Part shown: one piece after another, positions 37,101-46,661 of the stretch
How the letters are laid out: the number at the start of each line of letters is the position of its first letter
Position numbering within the stretch: position 1 is the stretch's first letter
Assembly: GCF_019665765.1 (NCBI RefSeq)
Contig: NZ_CP081150.1
Coordinates: 434,001-498,000, forward strand
DNA from: Deefgea tanakiae
Lineage (GTDB): Bacteria; Pseudomonadota; Gammaproteobacteria; Burkholderiales; Chitinibacteraceae
Direction: 5' to 3'
DNA length: 64,000 bases
Translations under genes and position numbers: made by a program
Notes under the pieces: model-generated
Seen by the model: the letters and a program-made list of their open reading frames with translations, nothing else
The model's database searches: none
What the model was told of the DNA's origin: nothing

Positions 37101-37880
37101 ATGGCACGCAAACAACGGCATGAAGAGCATGAAAATCACGAGCGCTGGCTTGTGTCTTATGCTGATTTTATTACGCTGTTGTTTGCATTTTTCGTCGTGA
37201 TGTATGCCATTTCATCGGTCAATGAAGGTAAGTATAAAGTCCTATCAAATGCATTGGTCGATGCCTTTAAGCAGCCGCAAACTTCTGCCCCGAAAGTACA
37301 ACTTGACAATCAAGCGATCAAAGGTGCTCCGCCTAAACTCATGGTGATTCCTGCGCCGAGCACGCTCCCTAATAATCCAAAACTAGAAGAGCAAGCGCAA
37401 AAAATGCGAGGTATGGCTGGTGATTTGCGGCAATCATTGGGTAGTTTAATTGATCAAGGTAAGGTTAAGGTCACTCAATCCAAACGAGGGATTGCAGTTG
37501 AGATCAGCGACTCTATTTTATTTGATACGGGCAGAGCTGATTTGCAAATTAGTTCACAAGAGGCGCTGCTGGCGATTGCTAGCTTGGTGCAAAACAGTGA
37601 TAACCTGATTCAAGTTGAAGGTCATACTGATAATCAACCGATTCGTGCTGGGCAATTTCCGAGCAACTGGGAGCTTTCTGCCGCAAGGGCCGCCAGTGTG
37701 GTGCGTTTATTTGAGCAAGCAGGCGTTGCTCCGCAACGAATGGCCGCAATTGGCTTTGGTGAGTTCCGCCCCATGGATACTAATGATCAAGTTCAAGGCC
37801 GCGCTAAAAATCGCAGGGTCACTTTAAATATTTTGGCCGATAACAAAGATGAAGTTGCGATTTTGCCAAATGGCCAATAA
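37101..37880 (+). CDS. motD: flagellar motor stator protein MotD (MotB family)
   Basis: The 259-residue protein starts HEEHENHERWLVSYADFITLLFAFFVVMYAIS. Asp22 in the single membrane helix is the proton-binding residue of stators. A plug/linker follows, and a C-terminal OmpA-like peptidoglycan-binding domain (about 140-250) has VEGHTDNQPIRAGQFPSNWELSAARA. This N-terminus is typical of MotD, the second stator of pseudomonads and betaproteobacteria, which normally pairs with MotC. No motC/motA gene lies next to it. The gene immediately precedes a signalling cluster, suggesting a motility link. Confidence 0.88.
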   Translation: MARKQRHEEHENHERWLVSYADFITLLFAFFVVMYAISSVNEGKYKVLSNALVDAFKQPQTSAPKVQLDNQAIKGAPPKLMVIPAPSTLPNNPKLEEQAQKMRGMAGDLRQSLGSLIDQGKVKVTQSKRGIAVEISDSILFDTGRADLQISSQEALLAIASLVQNSDNLIQVEGHTDNQPIRAGQFPSNWELSAARAASVVRLFEQAGVAPQRMAAIGFGEFRPMDTNDQVQGRAKNRRVTLNILADNKDEVAILPNGQ

Positions 37881-37941
37881 TCCCTAGTCAAATTCCTTTG
37901 TTCCAATCTATATTGCCAGCTCAACCACTGTTTTGTGCAAT

Positions 37942-39678
37942 ATGAATTCTTCCGATCCCCTGGTGCTACATCGAACAACCGAGCTGATTTATCGCAACTC
38001 GGCAGCTGGTCAATTCATCTGCATTATAACGGCCACTATTTTGGTGGTGGCGCATAGTGGCGCGCATGAACTAGCATCATTGTTGTTGTGGTGGGCTATA
38101 GCCAGTAGCGTTGCAGTCTATCGCCTATGGTGTGCGAGAGCTTATCAAAATACCAACAATCAGCGTGCGTCATTATGGCGTGATCGAGTTAATTTTGGCG
38201 TGGGATTAACCGGCTTTGTTTGGGGAACGGGCGGTCTCTTTTTAATGACCACGTCGCCTGAATCATTAAAACTACTCACTGCTTTTATCTTGGCGGGCAT
38301 GGTGGCAGGAGCTGTGCCGGTGCTTGGGGCAATGTTATCTGCGATGCGGATTTTTGCCATTTTGATGCTGTCCCCCATTTTGATTGCGGCCTGTCTTGGG
38401 CAAACGCGGGTCGACGTTTTACTTGGCTTACTGAGTGTTATTTATTTGGGCGTAATGTTAAAGAGTGCCAAATTATTTAATGATGCTTTAGTCGATAGTA
38501 TATTGCTTGAGCAAAAGCAGGCTAACTTAGTTGAGCAATTAGTGATTGCACGCAATGCAGCTGAAGCGGCTAGCCAAGCAAAAACAGAGTTCATCGCCAA
38601 TGTAAGTCATGAAATTCGCACGCCAATGAATGGGATTGTCGGAATGGCTAACTTGTTGGCGCAAGGAGAGTTAAATGTGCAGCAGCGCGAAGAGGTCGAA
38701 ATCATCCGATCTTCATCTGATTTGTTGCTCGCTCTGATTAACGATGTACTTGATGTCTCAAAGATTGAAGCGGGCTACTTGCATCTTGATATCCAAGCCT
38801 TTGATTTGAAAAACTTACTAGATGGCTTAGTGAAAATATTTCAAGTGAGTGCTCAGACTAAAGGTTTATTTTTAAAATTAGTATGGGAAGGACAATTACC
38901 TGGTCCAGTCGAAAGTGACCCATTGCGACTGCGGCAAATTTTGGTGAATTTAATCGGTAATGCTTTGAAATTCACTCACCAAGGCGGCGTGATAATACGA
39001 ATTCGTACTGAGCAACAAGGTTTAGGATGGCTAATTGGTTTTTCTATTATTGATAGTGGTATTGGGATTGAGGCTGAGCGCATGCCGCATGTGTTCGATG
39101 CCTTTATTCAGGCGGATGGTTCATTAACAAGGCAGTATGGCGGCACAGGGTTGGGTTTAACGATTTCGCAGCATCTTGCCAACGCCTTAGGTGGCAGCAT
39201 CCTCGTCGCCGCTAATCCAGATGGCGGAAGTATTTTTTCATTTGAATTACTTTTGAATAATTCTTATCTTTTTCACCCAGAAGAAATCCATGAACCGTTT
39301 GAACCACGCTCTCTGAGTATTTTATTAGCGGAAGATAACCCGATCAACCGCTTGGTCGCTTTGCGCCTATTAGAGAAAATGGGGCATCAAGTCATGTGTG
39401 CCGAAAATGGTGAAATTGCTTTAGCAATGTATCAGCAACATCGATTTGATTTGGTATTGATGGATATGCAAATGCCAGTGATGGATGGTCTGATCGCGAC
39501 TGAAAAGATTAGGTTGATGGAGTCTAAATTAGGCACTTCACGGTTACCTATTATTGCATTAACGGCGAACGCGCTGGAGCGAGATCGTGAAGCGTGTATG
39601 GCGGCAGGCATGGATTGTTTTCTCACAAAGCCTATTCGATCAGAGTTGCTTGCCGAAACAATTGGCCTCTACTCATGA
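37942..39678 (+). CDS. membrane-bound hybrid sensor histidine kinase
   Basis: Starting at ATG 37942 the protein has 578 residues. About six N-terminal membrane helices (20-175) form the sensor part and lack a large periplasmic domain. The HisKA motif NVSHEIRTPMNG has His223. HATPase motifs are LIGNALKFT, DSGIGI and GGTGLGLTIS. A C-terminal receiver has LAEDNPINR and phospho-acceptor Asp508 in LMDMQMP. Such hybrids pass phosphate to an Hpt domain, and the TPR kinase downstream carries one. The signal sensed is unknown. It lies 61 bases after motD and about 180 before the TPR operon. Confidence 0.92.
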   Translation: MNSSDPLVLHRTTELIYRNSAAGQFICIITATILVVAHSGAHELASLLLWWAIASSVAVYRLWCARAYQNTNNQRASLWRDRVNFGVGLTGFVWGTGGLFLMTTSPESLKLLTAFILAGMVAGAVPVLGAMLSAMRIFAILMLSPILIAACLGQTRVDVLLGLLSVIYLGVMLKSAKLFNDALVDSILLEQKQANLVEQLVIARNAAEAASQAKTEFIANVSHEIRTPMNGIVGMANLLAQGELNVQQREEVEIIRSSSDLLLALINDVLDVSKIEAGYLHLDIQAFDLKNLLDGLVKIFQVSAQTKGLFLKLVWEGQLPGPVESDPLRLRQILVNLIGNALKFTHQGGVIIRIRTEQQGLGWLIGFSIIDSGIGIEAERMPHVFDAFIQADGSLTRQYGGTGLGLTISQHLANALGGSILVAANPDGGSIFSFELLLNNSYLFHPEEIHEPFEPRSLSILLAEDNPINRLVALRLLEKMGHQVMCAENGEIALAMYQQHRFDLVLMDMQMPVMDGLIATEKIRLMESKLGTSRLPIIALTANALERDREACMAAGMDCFLTKPIRSELLAETIGLYS

Positions 39679-39859
39679 GGGTATGTAGCTGTAGCTAGCT
39701 TTAAATATTGTTTTAAAGCAGATACGTTTGTATTTTATATCTTATATTCTAATCTATATTCTTTTCTTGTCCCAATTAACTGCTTTTCTCGCATTTTCTG
39801 TGTGCAGCACCTAATCTTAAGTATTCAGTATCGTGGATGCTGTTGTAGGAAGGGAGTGT

Positions 39860-41353
39860 GTGTTGCAGGAATTTTCTTCACTGAGTGTCGAGCAACTGCC
39901 TGCGATATTTGCACGGCTCGAAGGACTGTTTTTACTCGATATTGAACAAGCTCATAGTTCAAGTAGCGCTGTTTTAGCTCGTTGCAAGCAATTGAAAGTC
40001 TCAGGTGCAACAATGGCGCGGATGTTGCTTATACACAGCAAAATGCTCTGGGGTAAAGGTCAATATCACGCCGCTTTTTATTCGGTTGCGCAAACACTCA
40101 AGAAAATTCGTGAATCTTCTGCATTTGAATTAAAGTCCGAAGCTTATTTGTGGCGTGGCTTATGTAATTTAAGCCTAAAACGCCATGTGGTAGCAGTTGA
40201 AGACTTTACCTATTCAGTTGAGCTGGCCCTAGAATATTCACAAATTAGTATTGCTATTGAAGCATATGTCAATATCAGCCAAATTTACTTTTTTGCTGGC
40301 CAACTGGATACGGCAAAAGAAATATTAATCATTGGTTATCGATTGGCCATTTTATTAAATGATCATAAGCAAATCACTAAAAGTGGTATTTTTCTCGCCA
40401 ATACACTCAATGATGTGGGTGATTATGAAAATGCACTTTATTTATTGCGCCAAATTGAGGCTAGTTCATTACAGCATGGTGATATGACTTGGGTGGTTGA
40501 AGTTGGAAAAACGATGGCAATTTCTTATGTTGCTTTGGGCCAATTTGAATTGGCGGAGCTTTATTTTGAATCCATGTTGGCCATTGCTAACTTTAATAAT
40601 TCCTTATGGGCAAAAGCCATTACACTACTGAGTTATGGTGACTTTTTGATTCAAAAATCCCGTTATTCTGAAGGGGTTCAATGTTTACTTGCCGCGGAAG
40701 AGGGGGCTAATCATTTTGATTACGGTTATTTACAACAAAAAATTGCATTGTTAAAAGTGAAGGCTTTTAAGGAAAGTGGTAATTTTGAAAACGCATTGGT
40801 TGAAATAAAGAAGTATAAGGCATTCTCTGACAGCACTTTTTCAAGTGACTTGCTCAGTGACTTAAAAGGTAAAGGATTAAATTTATCTCGCTTAGATCGA
40901 TCTCGCAAAAAGATTTTAAAAACGAGACAAGATTTTGAACAAATGCTTGATTTAATTTCCCCTGGCGAATCGCGCTCGCGTTATCAGCAATTTCAGTATC
41001 GTTGTGCAAATGCATCGAGTGATAATCTAATTCTTAATTTACAATTTTCTGGGGTTTCTGTTGTTCAGGGACAGTTTTTGCAAAAGATAAGTGCTTTACT
41101 GCATGAGTTTTGTCTTGGGGATTCGACTTGGACAAAGTTACCCAATTTGGCTTACTTATTGATTCTCGAGGATTCGAATGAATCGCCCGAATGCTTGATT
41201 TTAAAACTAAAGGAAATGATTGTTGAGTTTCCGTGGGCTTGGCATGGTTTGACCACGCCGCTTATTGAGGTGACGCCGATTTCATCGCAGCAAGCATCTC
41301 AGCTGTTGCTGCCGATTAAAAAAGGAGGGATTGAAATTGAACTCCTTATCTAA
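39860..41353 (+). CDS. TPR protein with a degenerate GGDEF-like C-terminal domain, first of two
   Basis: GTG 39860 is preferred: GGAAGGGAG lies just upstream, while the open frame begins at GTG 39833. The 497-residue protein has about eight TPR-like helix pairs to residue 310, then a linker LSRLDRSRKKILKTRQDFEQML. After that SPGESRSRYQQF matches the TGLxNRRxF start of GGDEF domains, and KLPNLAYLLILED falls where RxGGDEFxxLL should be. None of the catalytic or metal residues remain, so cyclase activity is unlikely. The decayed-GGDEF call is my inference. The stop overlaps the next paralogue by 17 bases. Confidence 0.65.
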   Translation: MLQEFSSLSVEQLPAIFARLEGLFLLDIEQAHSSSSAVLARCKQLKVSGATMARMLLIHSKMLWGKGQYHAAFYSVAQTLKKIRESSAFELKSEAYLWRGLCNLSLKRHVVAVEDFTYSVELALEYSQISIAIEAYVNISQIYFFAGQLDTAKEILIIGYRLAILLNDHKQITKSGIFLANTLNDVGDYENALYLLRQIEASSLQHGDMTWVVEVGKTMAISYVALGQFELAELYFESMLAIANFNNSLWAKAITLLSYGDFLIQKSRYSEGVQCLLAAEEGANHFDYGYLQQKIALLKVKAFKESGNFENALVEIKKYKAFSDSTFSSDLLSDLKGKGLNLSRLDRSRKKILKTRQDFEQMLDLISPGESRSRYQQFQYRCANASSDNLILNLQFSGVSVVQGQFLQKISALLHEFCLGDSTWTKLPNLAYLLILEDSNESPECLILKLKEMIVEFPWAWHGLTTPLIEVTPISSQQASQLLLPIKKGGIEIELLI

Positions 41354-42806
41354 ATTGATACACTTTCCGCTCATCGATCATCAATTTAAGCACGTTGAGG
41401 CTGTCTATTGGCAAGCTGGAGTAGATAGCCGAGATTTGTGTTTTAATTTGATTGAGGATTGTAAAAAGTATCACCACCCAATGTTGGGTTATGCTTATGT
41501 TTTATATGGAAGAATATTATTGGCATTTGGTGAGGATGAAAAGGCACTTAATGTATTAACGAAAGGAAGGCGTTTATTAGATGATTCACAAGATCTAGAG
41601 CGTCGCCCTTTGGCTATGTTGTGGTTGGGTAGTGCTTTACTACGTAATAATAAGCATATTCCAGCCGTCGAAACCTGGGTTAAAACGATTGAATCGGCTT
41701 TAGAGCTTAACCAGATCGAGTATGGCGTTGAAGCTTATCTGAATGTTTCATTGGTTTATTATCAAGTTGAGCAATATGCTACTGCTGATTTATTGATGAA
41801 AAATGGACTCAAACTGGCCGAGTCGATTAATAATAAAAAGTTAATCGCAAAAAGTGGTATATTTTTAATGGAGAGTTTTTTAAACTCAGGCAAATATGAT
41901 CTTGCGCTAGCGCTCTTGATGCGGATTGAACCTCACGCAGTAGCTCATGGGGATTTAACGTGGCTAGTTCAAATTTGTAATGGCTATGCACAGTGTTATT
42001 GGCATTTAAACCAGTTGGATTTCGCTGTTCAATACTTTGAAAGTTCATTAGGGATTGCTAGAAATTGTAATTTATCTTGGGCCTATTGCGTCACTGTTGT
42101 TGCTTACGGTGAATTTCTACAGCAAGAAAATAGAATTGTTGAGGCTTTTCACTTATTGCTGCATGCGCAGAGCTTATTAAAATCCACCAATATTTCTAGC
42201 TTAGAAGAAAAATTAAATAATTTATTATATTTAGCGCATAAAGAGCAGGGTGATCACCGTTCGGCTTTATATGTATTACGTATCTATGAGCATCAAGCGG
42301 TTCAGCACTTAGCGAGTGAGTTAGGCATCAAAGGATACAAATTAAATTTAAGCCGTCTAGAAAAAGCTCGTAGTATGTTGATACGCACCCATTTAAAGTT
42401 TGAAAAACTAGCGGGATGGGTGATGCCTGGTGTTTCTTTGCAACATTTACGACAATTTCGTCTACGCTGTGAGTGTGCCGAGCCAACTGATCGAGTGATT
42501 GAGTTAAGTTTAAATACTGCGGTTGAGCCCGTGATTGAATTACGTATGGCAACGATTTTAAACGATTACTGTACTTTAAATGACTTATGGATATTTATTC
42601 CGCCTAATCGCTACGTCATCTACCCTGGAGAGGCTCAGTCTATTTTGATGGATTTTGCGAGTCGGGTAGCTGCTGCAATTGAAAGGCAGTCTTGGTCAAG
42701 ATATGGCGTAGCCGCAGTGAGTGTGAAAGTAAAACTACAATTAGCGAGTGAGGCAATGATCAAACAAGTTGATTTATTGCTGAAAAAGGAATTAGAGAGT
42801 GCCTGA
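41337..42806 (+). CDS. TPR protein with a degenerate GGDEF-like C-terminal domain, second of two
   Basis: TTG 41337 is eight bases after the strong AAGGAGG, better spaced than TTG 41331. The product is 489 residues. Like its neighbour it has tandem TPR-like repeats to about 300, the linker NLSRLEKARSMLIRTHLKFEK, and a C-terminal domain in which PGVSLQHLRQF and PPNRYVIYPGEA stand in for GGDEF motifs. It is a clear paralogue (shared KLAKSGIFL-type and LNLSRL blocks), diverged well beyond a recent duplication. It is likely a protein-protein scaffold or regulator for the kinase gene that overlaps its end. Activity as a cyclase is improbable. Confidence 0.65.
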   Translation: MNSLSKLIHFPLIDHQFKHVEAVYWQAGVDSRDLCFNLIEDCKKYHHPMLGYAYVLYGRILLAFGEDEKALNVLTKGRRLLDDSQDLERRPLAMLWLGSALLRNNKHIPAVETWVKTIESALELNQIEYGVEAYLNVSLVYYQVEQYATADLLMKNGLKLAESINNKKLIAKSGIFLMESFLNSGKYDLALALLMRIEPHAVAHGDLTWLVQICNGYAQCYWHLNQLDFAVQYFESSLGIARNCNLSWAYCVTVVAYGEFLQQENRIVEAFHLLLHAQSLLKSTNISSLEEKLNNLLYLAHKEQGDHRSALYVLRIYEHQAVQHLASELGIKGYKLNLSRLEKARSMLIRTHLKFEKLAGWVMPGVSLQHLRQFRLRCECAEPTDRVIELSLNTAVEPVIELRMATILNDYCTLNDLWIFIPPNRYVIYPGEAQSILMDFASRVAAAIERQSWSRYGVAAVSVKVKLQLASEAMIKQVDLLLKKELESA

Positions 42807-45753
42807 AACTTTAGATAGTTTGCTGACTCAGCAGGCGCACTATCGTCGACATAATTTTGATCAAGCGCGGCAGCTGGCCGAGCGCTTGGTGGCGCTTGCG
42901 CAGCAAGAAAAAAATGAAGAAGTCTTGCCGCAAGCTTTATTTTTATTGGGTGAGTCGCTAGAGAAAACAGGTGAATTCATAGCCGCTCGAGAAGTTCTAG
43001 AGCGAGCTGAGGTGCAGGCAAAGAAGTTAAACCAAGTTGGAACTTTGCTTGATATTTATGAATGCCTAGGCAAGGCCTGTTACACCCTTGGCGATTTAAA
43101 TTCCGCTTTGAGCACGTGGGGGCATTGCCTTGAATTGGCCCTAGATCAACACTCGATCGTTCATTACATCAAAGCGTATGTAGGTATTGGTGGCGTTTAC
43201 TTATATTTTGGCATGGTGGAAGAGTCGCTACGGCATCATCAAATTGCCTATGAGTATGTGCAAGAACTCGATGATCCGCAGCTATCAATGATGTTGCATC
43301 TATGGCTGGGAAGTGATTACCAACAGTTAGGAAAATATGAGCAAGCATTGCAGCATCTAGCGCAATGTCGTGCTTTATATTCGCGCACTAATGATGCAGG
43401 GGTGATGAGCGAAGCCATTATGCATTCTGGTTTTGCATATCTTGGATTGGGCCAGTATTCCGAAGCCAAACAATGCTTCTCACAAACGATTACCTTGTCA
43501 CAGCGTCACCATCATTCATGGTCGATTGCAATGGCCCAGCTTGGTTTGGCGGAAGTTGCTTTGATGCAAGGTGAAATGCAATCCGCTTTGATCGAATCCC
43601 AAAAAGCCTTGGAGCTTGCTCGCCATGGTGGTTCGCAGCATCAGGAAATGAAAGCCTGCAAGATTCAATCTGCTGTTTATGAAAGTATGGGCCAATTTGA
43701 ATTGGCTCTGAGTTTGTATGAGCGGCATACTGAATTATCAATTCAATTGGCAAAAGAGCGCACGTTTACACAAATCGAGAGTAGCACGATGCGTAAAATC
43801 TCGCGCATGGAGATGCGGCTTAAATTATTAAAAGCTGAGCAGCAAAAGAAAAACATTCTCGATGAGAGTATTCGGCAGCAAGCAGAGCACTTGGCCGAAA
43901 AAAACACTTTAATTGCAATCAATCAAGCAAAAAGCGATTTTTTGGCTTTGATTAGCCACGAGATTCGCACTCCTTTGTCTGGCGTGATTGGCATGCTTCG
44001 TTTGGCAAGTGGACAAAAAGAGCTTCGTCCTGCTACACGGTCTCAGGTGCGAATGGGTTTGGAGAATGCGGAATTACTTCTCGATATTATCAATGATATT
44101 TTGGATGCTTCAAAAATTGAAGCGGGCAAATTATCGATTGAGTCCATTCCGTTTGACTTACTTAAATTATTACACCAAGTCGTTGATTTTTTTGCAGTCC
44201 GTGCCGAAGAAAAAGGCATTTCTTTCGTTTTAAAGTTAGATCACTTTTCGCCAACCGGCTGCCTTGGTGACCCGATGCGGATTCGGCAGATTTTATTTAA
44301 TTTAATCGGCAATTCGATCAAATTTACTGAGCATGGCTGTGTGACGATTACCGCATATCGCGATAATGAACAAGTCAAAATTCTGATTAGCGATACTGGT
44401 ATTGGCATGGATGATCAGACGATTGGCCGGCTATTTCAAAAGTTTGAACAGGCAGATACCTCGACAACGCGTAAGTATGGTGGGACGGGTCTTGGCCTGT
44501 CGATTAGCCGTGGCTTGGTTGAGTTGATGCAAGGCTCGCTAGGCGTCACCAGTGCACCGGGCGAGGGAAGCCATTTTCGAATTGAAATTCCTTTGCCTGT
44601 CGCTGAAATCCCAGTTGAAGTGACCAATAGCGAATTGCCAATGCAAGGCTTAAGCCATCAAATTCGTGTTCTGTATGCTGAGGATATTCAAACTAATCAA
44701 TTGATTGTCGGCGCCTTGCTAGAGGAAATGAACTTATCCATGCATATTGTTGAAAATGGCTTAGAGGCGTTAGCCGCTTTAGCCAAAGAGCCATTTGATG
44801 TGGTTTTAATGGACTGGCGGATGCCGATTATGGATGGTATGACTGCGACGCGCTTGATTCGAGCGGGTGGCAATCAGCAGCATAAAGTGCTTGATTCAGA
44901 AGTATACGTGATTGCCTTAACTGCGAATGCAACTGAGACTGAAAAGCAAGAGGGGGCCGCAGCAGGGATGAATGACTACCTCACTAAGCCAGTCTCTGTG
45001 CGCGAATTATATGATGCACTCAGCAAAGCGATACGTTTCCAATTAGCAAGAGGCGCTGATTTACCGATCATGCCGAAGCCTTTGACACAGGCCAAGCAAG
45101 TCAAGCCATCCTCAGTAGAAAAAAACTGGATTGTCAAATTGTCTGATTGGGGCGTGGCGGTCGATGAGGCTTTGGATAGGCTCAATGGCAATGTGCAACG
45201 ATATCAGCGCTGGTTGCATCATTTTTTTATGGAAAACGCTGCATTTTTTGATGCCTTGGCACAGCAGAAATCAATTGAGCAATTAGATCAATATATCTCG
45301 CAAGTTCACGCGATGCGCGGCGTTTCTGGCACCTTGGGCTTAATGGATTTTTTTACCCTCGCCAGTGACTTAGAACAAAATCTATTTGTAGTGCAAAAGC
45401 AGGGCGCCATAGAATTGCCCGATTTTTCTGAGCTAGAGTCGGCATGGCATAGCGCGAGAAAATTCATCTTGCCTTTAGTGAGCGTCATTGCGCAGGATGA
45501 AGCACCCAAGCAATTGGATGGCTTACTGCCTGTGTCGAGCATGTCATCGATGGTGAGTTTACAAGCTGCATTGCAAACAAACAGTCTGCGAGCAAAAAAA
45601 ATGCTCAATCTTTTGCTGCAAGAGTTGCCTGACGAACATAAAGAATTACTGCACGAAGTCGTCATTAAATTAGATTCTTTAGATTATCCCGCCGCTTTAG
45701 CCGCACTCAACCAGCGGATGCCCACGATGACCGACGGGCTTGCTTATGGCTGA
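42799..45753 (+). CDS. TPR-containing hybrid histidine kinase with receiver and Hpt domains
   Basis: GTG 42799 overlaps the upstream stop, with AAAAAGGA nine bases before. Of 984 residues, the first 330 are TPR-like repeats. A coiled coil (about 340-375) leads to HisKA, LISHEIRTPLSG with His387. HATPase motifs include LIGNSIKFT, DTGIGMDD and GGTGLGLSIS. A receiver has Asp672 in VLMDWRMP, and a C-terminal Hpt has HAMRGVSGTLG with His837. No membrane helix is seen, so the TPR part is a cytosolic sensor. It can complete a His-Asp-His relay internally. The diguanylate cyclase gene overlaps its end. Confidence 0.92.
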   Translation: MPETLDSLLTQQAHYRRHNFDQARQLAERLVALAQQEKNEEVLPQALFLLGESLEKTGEFIAAREVLERAEVQAKKLNQVGTLLDIYECLGKACYTLGDLNSALSTWGHCLELALDQHSIVHYIKAYVGIGGVYLYFGMVEESLRHHQIAYEYVQELDDPQLSMMLHLWLGSDYQQLGKYEQALQHLAQCRALYSRTNDAGVMSEAIMHSGFAYLGLGQYSEAKQCFSQTITLSQRHHHSWSIAMAQLGLAEVALMQGEMQSALIESQKALELARHGGSQHQEMKACKIQSAVYESMGQFELALSLYERHTELSIQLAKERTFTQIESSTMRKISRMEMRLKLLKAEQQKKNILDESIRQQAEHLAEKNTLIAINQAKSDFLALISHEIRTPLSGVIGMLRLASGQKELRPATRSQVRMGLENAELLLDIINDILDASKIEAGKLSIESIPFDLLKLLHQVVDFFAVRAEEKGISFVLKLDHFSPTGCLGDPMRIRQILFNLIGNSIKFTEHGCVTITAYRDNEQVKILISDTGIGMDDQTIGRLFQKFEQADTSTTRKYGGTGLGLSISRGLVELMQGSLGVTSAPGEGSHFRIEIPLPVAEIPVEVTNSELPMQGLSHQIRVLYAEDIQTNQLIVGALLEEMNLSMHIVENGLEALAALAKEPFDVVLMDWRMPIMDGMTATRLIRAGGNQQHKVLDSEVYVIALTANATETEKQEGAAAGMNDYLTKPVSVRELYDALSKAIRFQLARGADLPIMPKPLTQAKQVKPSSVEKNWIVKLSDWGVAVDEALDRLNGNVQRYQRWLHHFFMENAAFFDALAQQKSIEQLDQYISQVHAMRGVSGTLGLMDFFTLASDLEQNLFVVQKQGAIELPDFSELESAWHSARKFILPLVSVIAQDEAPKQLDGLLPVSSMSSMVSLQAALQTNSLRAKKMLNLLLQELPDEHKELLHEVVIKLDSLDYPAALAALNQRMPTMTDGLAYG

Positions 45754-46642
45754 TCGTTATATTTTGGTCGTTGATGACCAGATGAATAATATCGAGACCT
45801 TGGGTGAGGTCTTGGGTGATGAGCACGATATTCATTTTGCGCTGAGTGCCCAGCAAGCTTTAGTGCAAATTTCGCAGCAAATGCCTGAGCTGATTTTGCT
45901 CGATATCATGATGCCGGATATGGATGGATTTCAGTTGTGTGAAATTTTAAAAGCAAAGGTTGAAACACGAGATATTCCGATTATTTTCATCACATCGCTT
46001 TCGACGCCAGCCCAAGAAACGCGTGGCTTGGAAGCGGGGGCGGTCGATTACATCGTTAAGCCATTCAATGCGTCTATTGTGCGCGCACGAGTGCATAATC
46101 ATTTAGAGCTAAAACGCACCAAAGATTTGTTGCGGGTTTTATCACAAACCGATGCCTTAACAGGTTTAGCCAATCGGCGTCGGCTGTTTGAGCATCTTGA
46201 TGCGGTTCAAGACAAAGCGCTGCGCTTAGACCAGCCTCTTTCTGTTTTGCTGATCGATGTCGATTCTTTTAAACCGTATAACGATTTGTATGGGCATATT
46301 GCGGGCGACGTGTGCTTGCAGCGGGTGGCCGGGATGATTCAATCTTCATTGCGCTCAGTGACTGATATGGGGGCGCGCTACGGTGGTGAAGAATTCTGCT
46401 GTGTGCTGGAAAATGCCGATCAAGAGTTGGCATTGCAAATTGCGGAGCGGATTCGCGCCAATATTGAAGCACTGCACATTCCGCATTTACACAGCATGGT
46501 GTTGCCGATTGTGACTGTCAGCGTTGGTGTTGCCAGCTCCACCAGTAGTAATCGCAGCCTGCATGCGAATCTACTGATGGCGGCAGATAAGGCACTTTAT
46601 GTGGCAAAAGATAAAGGTAGGAATAAAGTTATTGTTCTTTAG
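45746..46642 (+). CDS. receiver-GGDEF diguanylate cyclase
   Basis: The 298-residue protein starts at ATG 45746 inside the kinase gene (TTG 45740 is an alternative). The receiver domain has VVDDQMNN and phospho-acceptor Asp53 in LLDIMMP. The GGDEF domain carries DALTGLANRRRLF, LLIDVDSFK and the catalytic signature GGEEF at residues 213-217, so it should make c-di-GMP from GTP. The inhibitory I-site RxxD five residues before GGEEF is absent (SVTD instead), so product inhibition may be weak. Its receiver is the natural phosphate acceptor of the Hpt domain encoded just upstream. Confidence 0.93.
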   Translation: MADRYILVVDDQMNNIETLGEVLGDEHDIHFALSAQQALVQISQQMPELILLDIMMPDMDGFQLCEILKAKVETRDIPIIFITSLSTPAQETRGLEAGAVDYIVKPFNASIVRARVHNHLELKRTKDLLRVLSQTDALTGLANRRRLFEHLDAVQDKALRLDQPLSVLLIDVDSFKPYNDLYGHIAGDVCLQRVAGMIQSSLRSVTDMGARYGGEEFCCVLENADQELALQIAERIRANIEALHIPHLHSMVLPIVTVSVGVASSTSSNRSLHANLLMAADKALYVAKDKGRNKVIVL

Positions 46643-46661
46643 GTATATCTACCTAGGTCTT

